Shown here in pieces: positions 23,815 through 35,443 of a stretch of DNA of 64,000 nt. The notes beneath the pieces are model-generated. The model ran no database searches. It saw only the letters and a list, made by a program, of their open reading frames with translations, and was not told the origin of the DNA. The stretch's first letter is position 1, and every line of letters begins with the position of its first letter. A program made the translations under genes and the position numbers. The stretch spans positions 556,501 to 620,500 of the forward strand of contig JAGFBZ010000851.1 of assembly GCA_018398805.1 (NCBI GenBank). Reading direction: 5' to 3'. The stretch is from Hirundichthys speculiger. Taxonomy: Eukaryota; Chordata; Actinopteri; Beloniformes; Exocoetidae.

Positions 23815-23950
23815 GAGGTGGAATGACCCTTCTGCAGAAACATGAGCTGAAGTCTGAGTGCTGGAGGTGTCAGTCACAAACCAGCATGATGCTGCCACCT
23901 CCGTGCTTCACAGTTGGGAAAGCTTCTCCTCGTTTCCCTCCAAACATTTA
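23815..23950 (-). pseudogene. Tc1-like transposase fragment
   Basis: The minus strand around 23883-23915 reads VKHGGGSIML, the conserved Tc1 transposase motif. No ends or other domains; a short fossil close to the 3' side of egr2. Confidence 0.5.
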
Positions 23951-24149
23951 TCATTTATTTAGCATTTATTCTGACATTTTGCAAATAAAGAACATTTTTG
24001 GAAATGCTAACTGGCCTAAAACATGAACAGTTTCCTCAACTTCCCTGAAACACAAGGAGAAAGAAACAGTTTTTTATTTTTTGTTTTTATCTGAACTTTA
24101 CGCTGGTGTGTGAAACAGCAGCCACAGGACACGACAACGGAACAAAAGC

Positions 24150-25616
24150 TTTATTTTAGTGAACAAGAAGCTTCTGTTGCTTTAAATCTCATCTCGTTTG
24201 CATAAAAATCCTAAAACACATCAACAGAATCTTTCACAAGGATTTTTTTTTCCAGATAGTTTTTTTAATCTCACATTTATCAGGTAGAAATGATGTTCAG
24301 AAACCATCAAAATCAAAAACATGTAAACCAAACAGCAGGTCAGGCTACGATCTCAGCTAACAGGAAAGAAAACATCATGTAACCTGAAGCCACTGAAAGT
24401 TTAGCTCCGCCTTTACTCCGCCCCTCTGTGACATCACTAAATCTAGCCGCGCACTCTGGTTTCAGATTTCTTCCCTTTTTTCCTTCAAGGTTTGTCTGTT
24501 AAAACTTAGATTCTGTTTTCTCAGCTTTTTCCATCATGTAGGTGTAAAATTATTTTTAAGTGGGTGCATTATGAAAAAATCTAATCTGTTCTTGAGAGCT
24601 TATATTTAGGAGTCTAAAATGACCAATAAGTCTAGAAGTCGTACATAACAAAATCCTGTTATTATTCACTGAGGTTTCAGCAGCTGACTGTGACATCACA
24701 AACCAAATCAGTTTCATCTTTCAGGCTCCCCTCATTTAAAAAGAAACCGCACCCAGAAGAGGTGGGAGGGGCCGTGCTGCTGACTCCGCCCCCTAGAAAC
24801 CCGCTGCCGTGGCTGTTCTGTATGTTTGTGACATTTTCATAAAAACATGTCAGAAATGCAGTTAATACCTGAGAAAACCGACTCCGCTTTTAGAAGAAAT
24901 AAGTCACCTTTCATGTATCTGAAATCAAAATTCACAGTTTGTCGCCATTAAATTAGGATTTAGATTGACTAGAATTAACTTGCACCTATTTTTCTGTTTC
25001 AAGAAAAACCTGACAGTGAAACGTTCAGGAGCAAACGTCTGTGGCTCATGTTGAAAGGAGGTTTTATGATTTGTAGCTCAGTGGCTCCCCCTGTGGGTGT
25101 GGAGGTCTGGTCTCCGCCCTGATGTCCTCTGTCTCTGCTGGTCTCATCGTTTTTGTGTGACATATAAAAAGCAGTTTTTTTCTGATAAAGAGGAACAGGA
25201 GCCGGATTAGTCTCCACAAAAGTAAACAAATATCCGTAAAACATTAAATTAAATCTGATATTTTGACAGGAACAACTCTTTTGTGCTGCTGTAACTGAAG
25301 CTGAGCCTGCCAGACCTGGAGGCAGCAGGAACTGGTCCTGCATCAGTTTTCACCGTCGTTTCTGTTTCTTTGCTGCATGGATCCCTGAGAGCTGCAGCGC
25401 GCATCCTGCCAGATCACTAATATGTTCATAAACCAGGACCACAACAGGCTTTTTGTTATTTCATGTTCGGATTTACTTGTGTGGACGCGCAGGAGCTACT
25501 GAAAACGGGTCCTCCTTGATTTTGTTTTGATGGCTACTAAAAAAACGCCCTCGTTTGGTGGATTAATTGAAAACATGGGACACATCTCAGTTTCCATTCG
25601 TCGTCCGCGGTGAGAA
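24150..25616 (-). other. Probable egr2 3' UTR with poly(A) signal
   Basis: Downstream of the egr2 stop on the minus strand, the sequence holds no gene and an AATAAA at 24155-24150 preceded by AT-rich DNA. A 3' UTR of about 1.45 kb fits the size of EGR2 3' UTRs elsewhere. The end point is inferred from the hexamer only. Confidence 0.45.
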
Positions 25617-26961
<1,345 letters not shown>

Positions 26962-27077
26962 TCCGTTCGGTTTTAAGTCAGAGTTGCTGTCTGACCGGCT
27001 CTCGGACGTAGTGAATGTTTTCCCACATTTTTATCCGCCTCTCATCTCTTTTAAACAGCTCTTAGAGGATGCTGTAT

Positions 27078-27128
27078 GGTTATAAAGGGAATCTCTGGGT
27101 GTCCCGTGACGTCATTTACCAAATATGG
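27078..27128 (-). promoter_or_regulatory. egr2 core promoter: TATA-like, CRE and CArG/SRE
   Basis: Read on the minus strand, a TTTATAA element (27087-27080) lies just downstream of a perfect palindromic CRE TGACGTCA (27107-27114) and a perfect CArG box CCAAATATGG (27119-27128). This is the CREB plus SRF arrangement of immediate-early promoters such as EGR1 and FOS. Predicted 5' UTR is about 90-100 bp to the ATG at 26961. Confidence 0.7.
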
Positions 27129-28269
27129 ACTTGGCTCAGAGCTAGAGGGAGCTCTAGATAAGGAATCACAGGATGCTTTTCGGAGAAAAAGATCTAAATA
27201 TGACCAAACTCCTGCGCGAATTTTAATTTTGGGATTTCGCTGGTGACTTTCATGCGTGTGCGCGTGCTCCGGGCTGCTTTCAGCCTCGTTAAGAAGCAAA
27301 CCGGAGCTCCATCGTTCGGAATTCCGGTGACACTGTCTCCATAAATGGGTTCTCCGGTGAGGTGACACGAGCTCCGTCTGCTTATATGGCCGGTATCCGG
27401 GTAAATGCGGTGCTGCTCGTGCCAGCTGAGCCCACGCGCTGAAGCGCGGAGCCATTTGTTATCCGTCCTGGTTGTCAGTAGCTGATCAGCCTCTGACTGC
27501 TGCGCGCCATTGTTGGCCGCTGAGATGGATGAGGTGATTAGTGGCACAATGATAATTAATTCCTTTCCTCGGGAGGATTTTTCGCTCTTGTTGTACAGAA
27601 ATTGATCAAATAAAGCTAAATCGTATTTATAATTCGGTTATAATGACACGAGGAGGCTTTAATGTCTGTATGTGGAAGCAAACACTGAACTGCAACTTTG
27701 TTCTCACAAATAAACCAGTTATTTCAGTTCAGTTTCTGGAGGAAGTCAACGGTAACACTCAGTTAAAGGTGGGGTGGGTGTTGTTTTTTTGCAACACTTT
27801 TTACAATATTGCCTGAAAACCTTTTCACATTTCCATTGCACCCACTGAAATAAAATGTTTGCAAAAAAAACTAAACATTTTGGTCCAGTCTAGAAGGTAT
27901 AATCAGAGAAAAACTCTGACCAATCAAAAAAGTGATCATCACTATTTTGATTGGCTGCCTAATACGTCCATCAAATATCACCGCTCCCTCCCTCCCTATG
28001 GTTCATGCAGTCGTGAATCATGTGAAGGTGTGGTTTCGAGGGGTGAGCTGAAGAGGAGGAGGCGGAGCCTTTGGGAGGAGGGAGGGAGTGTATATTTTCA
28101 AAATCTCACTTGAGTTGGATTGCTGGAACCGTTTTTCAAACAACACCTACTCCACCTTTAAATTACACTAATTTATTATATATTATACGGTATATAATAA
28201 GACGGTTTTACTTGTTTTCCATAATCAAACACTCAGAGATCAGAAGAGTTTTTTGTAAGAAACTATGTT
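27129..28269. other. egr2 upstream flank, no gene seen
   Basis: AT-rich homeodomain-type motifs (GGTGATTAGTGG, ATGATAATTAATT) occur at 27533-27562, a possible proximal control region. No coding frame is convincing. Confidence 0.35.
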
Positions 28270-28960
28270 TGTCATAAAATCCTGAAATCTTGCTGTAAAA
28301 TCATGAAATTTAGAAAAAAATCAAAACCTTTAAATGCAACGTTTTAGTTAAAAAATTTATTTTCCAGAATTGCAACTTTTTACCTTAAAATTACTTTTGT
28401 TTGTCATAAAGTTGCAACATTCTGTCATAAATCTGAGATTTTTTTTTTTTAAACATAAAATCACAAATCTTTGTTGGAAGATTGTGAATTTCAAAATATA
28501 GTAACTTTGTTGCCAAGAACAACAAAGAAAACCCTCGAATTTCACAAAACTGTTACTTTATGACATCAAATCACAACTCAACAAAATTCAGTTTTTTTGG
28601 CTTAAATTCGGTGCTTTTTGTCTTAAAATCGTGACTTTTCAACATTTTCATGTTTTTGTTGTAAAATCATGAATTTCTTTGGTAAAATCGCAACTCTGGA
28701 CTAAAAAACTAAACTAAAAACTAAAACTGAGCTTTCAGAATTGCCCTTAAATTTTAACATTTTTGTTGGAAAATTCAGTTTCTTTCTCAGTTTGTTGTTA
28801 TAAAAAGCTTTAAATCACCAATTCTGCAAAAATCACAACTTTTTAACATAAAATCACAGTTCTGAGCCATAAAAATCACAAATTTGAATAAACTGCAACT
28901 TTCTGACAAACATTTACAATTTGTTGTAAAAGTGACTTGCAGATTTTAAAATCTGCAAAA
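28270..28960. repeat. Degenerate AT-rich tandem repeat
   Basis: Many imperfect units of the type TAAAATCACAACTTTTT/GTCATAAAATCATGAATTT spaced roughly 25-35 bp. Probably a decayed satellite or the interior of an old MITE; ends not found. Confidence 0.5.
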
Positions 28961-29044
28961 AAAAAAACAAAAACAAATGTCTTTTAATTTTGTGACTCGC
29001 TAAATTGCTACTGTTTTCTGTAAGAGGACAAAAAAGCTGCTAGT

Positions 29045-29335
29045 CGTTCTCCTGAAGTAATGAAGGGTGGGAGTGAAGAGTAGGATTGAAGGGTAGGACT
29101 GATGGGTAGGTTTGAAGGGTAGTAGTGAAGGGAACAATGATGGGTAGGAGCAAAGTGAATGAGTCATGGGTAGGAGTGAAGGGTAGGAGTGAAGGATACA
29201 AGTGAAAAGGATACAAGTGAAGGGTAGGAGGGAAGAGTAGGATTGAGGATTGAAGGGTAGAAGTGAAGGGAACAATGATAAGTAGGAGCGAAAGGTAGTA
29301 GTGAAGAGTAGTTGTAAAGGTTAGAACTGGACCAC
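29045..29335. repeat. Degenerate GGGTAGGAGTGAA minisatellite
   Basis: About 20 imperfect units of AGGAGTGAAGGGT/AGGATTGAAGGGT over 290 bp. The minus-strand frame here (Pro/Ser/Leu-rich) is a translation of the repeat. Confidence 0.8.
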
Positions 29336-30196
29336 CAGGCTAGAACTGAACCACCAGGTCAGAACACTGTCAGTTAAAACCACTGGAGTCAAGAAGAAAG
29401 AGAAAAGTTCTGATCTGGACCAGAAACCAGCTGATGTCTCTCAGACTCCAGTCCCTCATCTCCCTCTACTTCTTTCTTTCATGTCCATCATTTACGTTTA
29501 AAAAAAAACATGTTAAAGGATACAAACCAATGGATCTGGTTTCCTTTGAGTTTTTTTTTTCATGTTACTCTATAAAAGTAAAAGTAATTCTTATATGAGT
29601 TATAAATACTGTATGTTGGGACAAAAACACGTGTTTTTGATGTTTTTAGTTTTTAGTGCGCAGTTCTTCATGCCAGTAATCTAAGCAGAGCCTGAAGATG
29701 TCTCCAGAACTTCGTACCTTTATGACCTGGTAGGCGGAACTTCTACAGCTGCAGTTACTGGAGTTATTAGGAGTTATTAAACCAAACGTGAAGTTACCGG
29801 GGGAAAAGAGGGAAATTAAAGATTAATCCATGCATCTAAAATAGACTCAGACTCAGGTTTGTTATTCTACCACAGAACATCTCCATCCTCTGAACGTCAG
29901 CTTTGATCTCTCTCTTCTCAACTTGGTCATTTTACGGTGTTATATTTATTTCATTATACGGTAGTTTTTAGCATCCAAACAAATCTAAAATGAAATAAAG
30001 CGTGAAAAAGAGGATCAGATGACCGTTTCCTTTCGACCGGGAAAAAGTGTCCTGTCTTTACGGAGGAGATGCTCCTGAACACGAGAGAGGTTTTATCTTC
30101 TAAAGGTAACGTCTGAGTTCTCCAGAGAACCAATCAGAGGAGGGGGGGCGGTTTCTCTCACTGACTGCTGCCAAAAGCTCTCAAAAATCACAAAAC
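29336..30196. other. No gene seen
   Basis: Unique-looking intergenic sequence; no recognisable features. Confidence 0.4.
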
Positions 30197-31139
30197 TACG
30201 GAGGAGTATTAGGGCCACACTGAGAAAAAAAATTGTGGGCAATGATTTTTTTTTTCATTCGTCACTTACGAGAATAAAGTCGAAATGCAGTTTCCAGAAT
30301 AAAGTTGCCTTAAAGATTTATTCAAAACAGCTTTACTCTACCAACATAATGTTTGTGTCTATGTGCTTTTATCACATAGACACAGTATTATAATAAGTAT
30401 TCGTACTTTGAAGAGATTGTGTCAGAAATTGCGTCTATTCAGAAAAAGAAACTATACATATTCTGGAATTCTGGAAACTGCATTTCGACTTTATTCTCGA
30501 CATTTCGACTTTATTTACAATATTTCGACTTTATTCTCGCCATTTCAACTTTATTCTCAATATTTCGACTTTATTCTCACCATTTCAACTTTATTCTCAA
30601 TATTTCGACTTTATTCTCGACATTTCGACTTTATTCTCGACATTTTGACTTTATTCTCAATATTTCAACTTTATTCTCCACATTTTGACTTTATTCTGGA
30701 AACTGCATTTCAACTTTATTCTCGACATTTTGACTTTATTCTCAATATTTCGTCTTTATTCTCGACATTTCAACTTTATTCTCAATATTTCGACTTTATT
30801 CTCGACATTTCGACTTTATTCTCAATATTTCAACTTTATTCTCAATATTTCGTCTTTATTCTCGACATTTCAACTTTATTCTCAATATTTCGACTTTATT
30901 CTCGACATTTTGACTTTATTCTCGACATTTTGACTTTATTCTCAATATTTCGATTTTATTCTCAACATTTCGACCTTATTCTCGACATTTTGACTTTATT
31001 CTCAACATTTCAACTTTATTCATGACATTTTGACTTTATTCTCGACATTTCGTCTTTATTCTCGTAAGTGAAGAATGAAAAAAAAAATCATTGCCCACAG
31101 TTTTTTTTTTTCTCAGTGTGGCACTAATACTCCGCCGTA
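30197..31139. mobile_element. Long-TIR element with an internal 20-bp tandem array
   Basis: Left end TACGGAGGAGTATTAGGGCC and right end (reverse complement TACGGCGGAGTATTAGTGCC) begin inverted repeats of about 100 bp that continue through AAAAATTGTGGGCAATGA and CACTTACGAGAATAAAG. Between them (about 30478-31070) lie roughly 29 units of CATTTCGACTTTATTCTCGA and variants. The 220-codon open frame here (FDFIL..., TLFS...) is only the repeat. No transposase; a clear target duplication was not found, so the superfamily is left open. Confidence 0.88.
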
Positions 31140-31189
31140 CCAAACAGCCTTTTTGTTGGTAATTTCTTTTTCTTTCCTGTGGCAGAGGT

Positions 31190-31680
31190 GTGCTGATGTG
31201 GGCGCTCTGAGCGTAAAGGGTATTGAACGGCGTCCTGCAGCTCGGGCGTGCAGCGGAGCCGAGTGGACGACTGCAGCTCTCAGCCTTTTGAACGCCCACA
31301 CTAACAAAAATGTTGGTGTGAATTGTGGTTGTGTGGCGAGCCGCCCACCCGGTGGCAGATGGGGGTTTGGTTGCTCCACAAACACAACTGTCTTGTGTCT
31401 CTGAGCTTCAAATAAACTCGACGTCTTTCTTTCTCTGTCAGAGCCGTGCACGCGCACATGCACGCCGGCGGCTCCATGGGGACGGCGCCCTCCTTCCACC
31501 CTTCGCCCACGCTCCTCCAGGCCGCCGAGGCTCTGGGGGGGTTTCTGGTTTTGTGTTTGGTGGCTCGAGGTGTCAGCCGGGGGTCCAGCGGCTCGGCGGA
31601 CCCCACCGCGCCGATTAATCATCTGTCATCCGCTGTTTTTGTTAATATGGATCTTTGTCTTGAAACAACGTTAACGTTCA
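31190..31680. promoter_or_regulatory. Candidate egr2 enhancer: EGR-site cluster plus Hox/Pbx-Meis pair
   Basis: Four EGR-type GC motifs occur in 315 bp: GTGGGCG (31198-31204), CGCCCAC (31293-31299, 31342-31348) and a perfect CGCCCACGC (31504-31512, inverse of GCGTGGGCG). Then GATTAATCA (31613-31621, a TGATTAAT Hox/Pbx site on the other strand) and CTGTCA (31623-31628, Meis/Prep) are two bases apart. The region lies 4-4.6 kb upstream of egr2. Established work shows Krox20 autoregulation and Hox/Pbx plus Meis control of distinct hindbrain enhancers. Assigning this segment to either is inference. Confidence 0.4.
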
Positions 31681-32086
31681 GCTTCCTCACTGACCCCCCC
31701 ACCACCACCGCCGCCGCAATTCTAGCAAACAGGGCGCTGAGCGGAGAAGCGAGGCCCTCGTTCCGGGCCTTTCTCTGTCCGGTTGGGAGGACCTGCGCGG
31801 TCATCAGCTGGCGCCCCAGCAGCATGTGTGACCTCTGACCTCACGGCGACACCTTCCTTTCAGATCCAGATTACAGCAGAGCGAACAAAAGAAGTCGGTC
31901 GACACCTCGTTTCCTCCACTGCAGCTTCTCCTGACTACGTACCGCCATGTTTTCAGGCGCCTCGGGATTTTCAACGTTTTTGGCCCAAATTGTTCTGGTT
32001 TGATGAGAGGAATCAGTTTTTAAGGCACACTGGAGACACCGAAGCCTTCGACGCAGCTGGAAGACATTCAGAGTTTACCCATACAC

Positions 32087-32802
32087 CAGGGGTGTCGGAC
32101 TCATTTTCACTGAGGGCCACATCAGCGTCATGGTTGCCCTCAAAGGGCCAGATCGACAGCATGAATGTAACAAAATGCAATGAAAATCAAAATAAATTAA
32201 ACTACACCTTATTATATTGTTAAATAACGGTTTCTGTATTATTATGTATTCAAGTTTCAAATATTCAAGTCATTATTATATTAAACTCAGGGTTTGTGGT
32301 TGTAAGAGTATCCATTACCTTGGTTTCAGAAACGGTTCTTTGTTTTTCTTGTAGGCTAAATTTAGTATACTTAGCTCCGTGTTCCAATGCTCATGTAGAT
32401 TAAACTCTTTCACGACTGACACCGCCTCATAACACAAAAGACAAACTGTTATTTGACCTTGAGATACAAATTTGTAATTATTTTTCCATCGTTCATGAAA
32501 CTGTCTTCCTTGTGCATCAGTTTCTCTTTTCCTGGACATGTTGGGGTTAGTTTGTAAAGGTTTTTCTTAAGTCCATCAGATCTGAAAACTCGTCTTGCTC
32601 ATTGCTACCATTATCGTTGTGGGTAACGATTAAATGCATGATGGGAGATGTAGTTTATTGTTAATATGCATATAATAAACTTATTTTAATTCTTCAAAAA
32701 TTGGTTTAAAATTTAAGCCAATAATGCCCAAGCTCTCGAGGGCCACATAAAATGACGTGGCGGGCCACATTAGGCCCGCGGGCCTTGTGTTTGACACGTA
32801 CG
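32087..32802 (-). mobile_element. hAT transposon remnant (Charlie/GTF2IRD2-like)
   Basis: Left end CAGGGGTGTCGGACTCATTT with GGGCCACAT, right end GGGCCACATTAGGCCCGCGG then TTTGACAC, matching the inverted CAGGGGTGTCAAACTCATTT family; no target duplication remains. On the minus strand 32315-32539 encodes 74 residues (MSRKRETDAQGRQFHERWKN then a CLLCYE...H finger) like the N-terminal BED-type region of GTF2IRD2/Charlie-8 transposases. The catalytic domain is missing. Confidence 0.85.
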
Positions 32803-34099
32803 CCCTCTTCCTTGGTCACCCTGCAGGTCAGTTAGACCGGTAAGATCTTTACGGTCCTGTTAAACCGGCGTCTCCAGGAACCGTCTCCAGTCTGGATGAG
32901 CCGACGGCAGGAACTGAACCAGCAGTTCTCCGGTCAGGGGTTCTGCAGCGCCTCACCGAGCCGCCAACGTCAGCGATTGCATATTCATGGGACACGTATT
33001 GACTGCTGAGTGCTGGATAATAGACAGAAGCATGAATGGGCGTAGAGCTGCAGTCAAAGGCCTCCACACAACCTCGGAGACCCGGAGACGGTCGGAGGAC
33101 ATCACACCAGGATCATTAGCTTTGTGATCAGTTTTATAACAACTCTGCTCGTGTTGAGCCGGAACGATCCTCCTTCCAGCTCTCTGATGGCTGATGGACA
33201 TTCAGCTCATCTTTCCCTCCATACTGATGTAAACATTATCATCCAGGAGAAAAGACCCTCATCTTCCATCTTCAACACTGGACAATGTTTGAAATCTAAA
33301 ACGCTGAGAGATGATCAGATAATGATCAAAGACGGCTGCAGTCGCTCTCTTTTGTCTAAAACGCTCCAGATGGACGAGAGTCACCATAAAGGGTCTGCAG
33401 TCTTGTAAAATTGTGAGTTTAGAAGTAAAAAATCAAATAAATTCTAACATCAGATAAAGGTGAAGGTAAAATATTTCTCAGTTTGCCCTGAAAAACAAAT
33501 GAAATTAGCAGATAACCTGTAATTTTTATAATTAGTATCCTAAATCTTCCATTCGACAGTTGATTTTTAGTCGTTTTCTGACTCCTGACATCTTCACGTT
33601 TCCAGTTTCAGCAGCCAGAATCAAAGCTGGAGACAGAAACGTGGAGATACAGACATTTAGAAAACAGAAGAGAAGAATGTTCAGCGCCAGAGATCTTCAT
33701 GCAGCCATCTAAGGCCTCACTGCAAACAAGATAAAAACCCTACAACTAAGGAAAAAGGCTCTCAAAACAAGTGAAAAAATCTGTCCATGCAGCAAGATAA
33801 TTTCACTTGGTAAGATTTCTTAATTTAAGATTAAAGGGACACTTGTTTCTAGATTTAAGAAAGGTATAGTTTTTTATTGAGTCTTAAAACAAGATTTATT
33901 TTGATGAGGAGGAAAAATATAATACATCTTATTTTAAGTGTTAATTGTCTCAATTTAGGATTCCCTGCCTGTTTAAGACAAAAAAGTAAAGTTTTACTTG
34001 ATATAAGATTATACTGATAAATTGAAGACTTAAAAATAAGAAAGTAATTATTAGAACAAGAAAAAATATCTAACGCTCCTAAATGTAAGTTTTTTTTCT
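32803..34099. other. No gene seen; dispersed repeat at 33720-34100
   Basis: 33720-34100 has phrases such as AAGATTAAAGGGACACTTGT and CTTAAAACAAGATTTATTTT common in teleost dispersed repeats, but no ends are visible. 32950-33070 has an open minus-strand frame without a recognised domain. Confidence 0.35.
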
Positions 34100-34560
34100 T
34101 AATAAGAACCAAATAATTTGCAGCGCTGGATCTCTGAAGGCAGCTGTGAAGTTCTCAGACCGGCATCCTCATCTGACAAAAGAACAAACATCAGACTCAC
34201 GGAGAAGAAGCGCTGGCGTGTCAGGGTCGTCCTCCGGGTCTCCACGGGCCTCCACGGGTCCACACGGGTCCACACAGCCAGGCTGAAAGACGACCGAGGC
34301 TGGATGGGAGAAACTCCTCCGTGTGAATGCTGCCCAGCGTTTGGCTGCCGGACCACAAAGTTACCCGCTCCTCTGGATCGGTGGCTCGCCCCCGGAAGGG
34401 GTCATTGTCACCCGGGGTCCGAGTGGGCTGCCAATCACAAAAACTCAGAGAGGGAGAGGGAGGGGAGAAACAATCCGATTGTTCCCACCTCACTTCGCTT
34501 CCACCCTCGCAGTTAAAATTGTTATGCTAATGAAGTGGATTTTTGCTGGACAGCAGATTG
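34100..34560. promoter_or_regulatory. Candidate egr2 enhancer: SOX dimer site plus SOX-POU composite
   Basis: A palindrome AACAATCCGATTGTT (34469-34483) gives two face-to-face SOX motifs 3 bp apart, as in SoxE (SOX9/10) dimer sites. 35 bp further is ATTGTTATGCTAAT (34518-34531), one base short of the canonical directly abutting SOX-POU composite. Single SOX-like sites ACAAAG (34355-34360) and CATTGTC lie upstream. The block is not a repeat and sits about 7.4 kb upstream of egr2. SOX10 with POU factors Oct6/Brn2 is known to drive Krox20 in myelinating glia; the link here is inference. Confidence 0.45.
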
Positions 34561-35443
34561 GAACAGAGAGATGATTGTTCAGATGGAGGTTCAGATGGAG
34601 GTTCAGATGGAGGCCTGACGGTGGAGGAACGTCTCCATCTGCCTTCATTCAGCATCCACATTCAACACACGTCACGTTATTCTATCATTTATTTACTATA
34701 TATATGAATACGTGTCATGAGCTGATATCTGTCATAAAATCTGAATTAAAGCTGCTCCAGCCTGGACGGCCGGACCCAATTCCCAACCACTTCACTGGTA
34801 CAGAACGTACCAGACCAGTTTTAACGGGGCTGAGGGGCCGAGGAGCCGAGGTTACGAGTGGCCGAGGGGACGAGGAAACAAGGGTACAAGGTTACGAGGG
34901 GCCGAGGGGATGAGGAAACGTTTATATATTTATGACAGCTGTCATAAACAATGTACCTGAGCAAGGCAGTATTCATGCACATTCATCTACGCATTAATGT
35001 AATTAAAAAAAAATAAAAAATCCAGATTTAAAAACATTGAATTCTCACATGAGTAAAGTCATTTATAAAACATTTACTTTGTATTTTGTCTGTGAGAATA
35101 CAACCTTAAAGGATTATAAATACGTAGTCATAGAAGAACCTGTGAAGAATACGTAACGGTTCACATCATCATCTCTGAACATCATCCAAACATCAACTGC
35201 TCACGTCAACAGCTGGAGACGTTTACAGCGGAGCCTCCAGCAGACCAGCAGCTCCACCACAGAGACCAGTTAATGATGTTTTAAAGAGTCCTGGAAGGGT
35301 TTACCGTGAACACTTCAACTCAGCTACCACAGCAGCGTTGCTGATCCTACCTGAAGATGTTCCCTGACTCACCTGAAGACACTCGGAGCCCAGCAAGCTC
35401 TGACCCAACAGCTCCAGTTCAGCCGGCACGTCTACAGACCAAT
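34561..35443. other. No gene seen; small tandem repeats
   Basis: GGTTCAGATGGA triplicated at 34575-34612 and a degenerate GAGGGGCCGAGGGGACGAGG repeat at 34830-34918. The rest is unassigned. Confidence 0.45.

Noticed and set aside
30363..31025. 220-codon open frame rich in FDFIL/TLFS repeats
   Set aside because: It is the translation of the 20-bp array within the long-TIR element; open in several frames and no protein domain.
31446..31838. 130-codon open frame in the candidate enhancer
   Set aside because: GC-driven, no domain and no splice context; the regulatory motif clustering is a better explanation.
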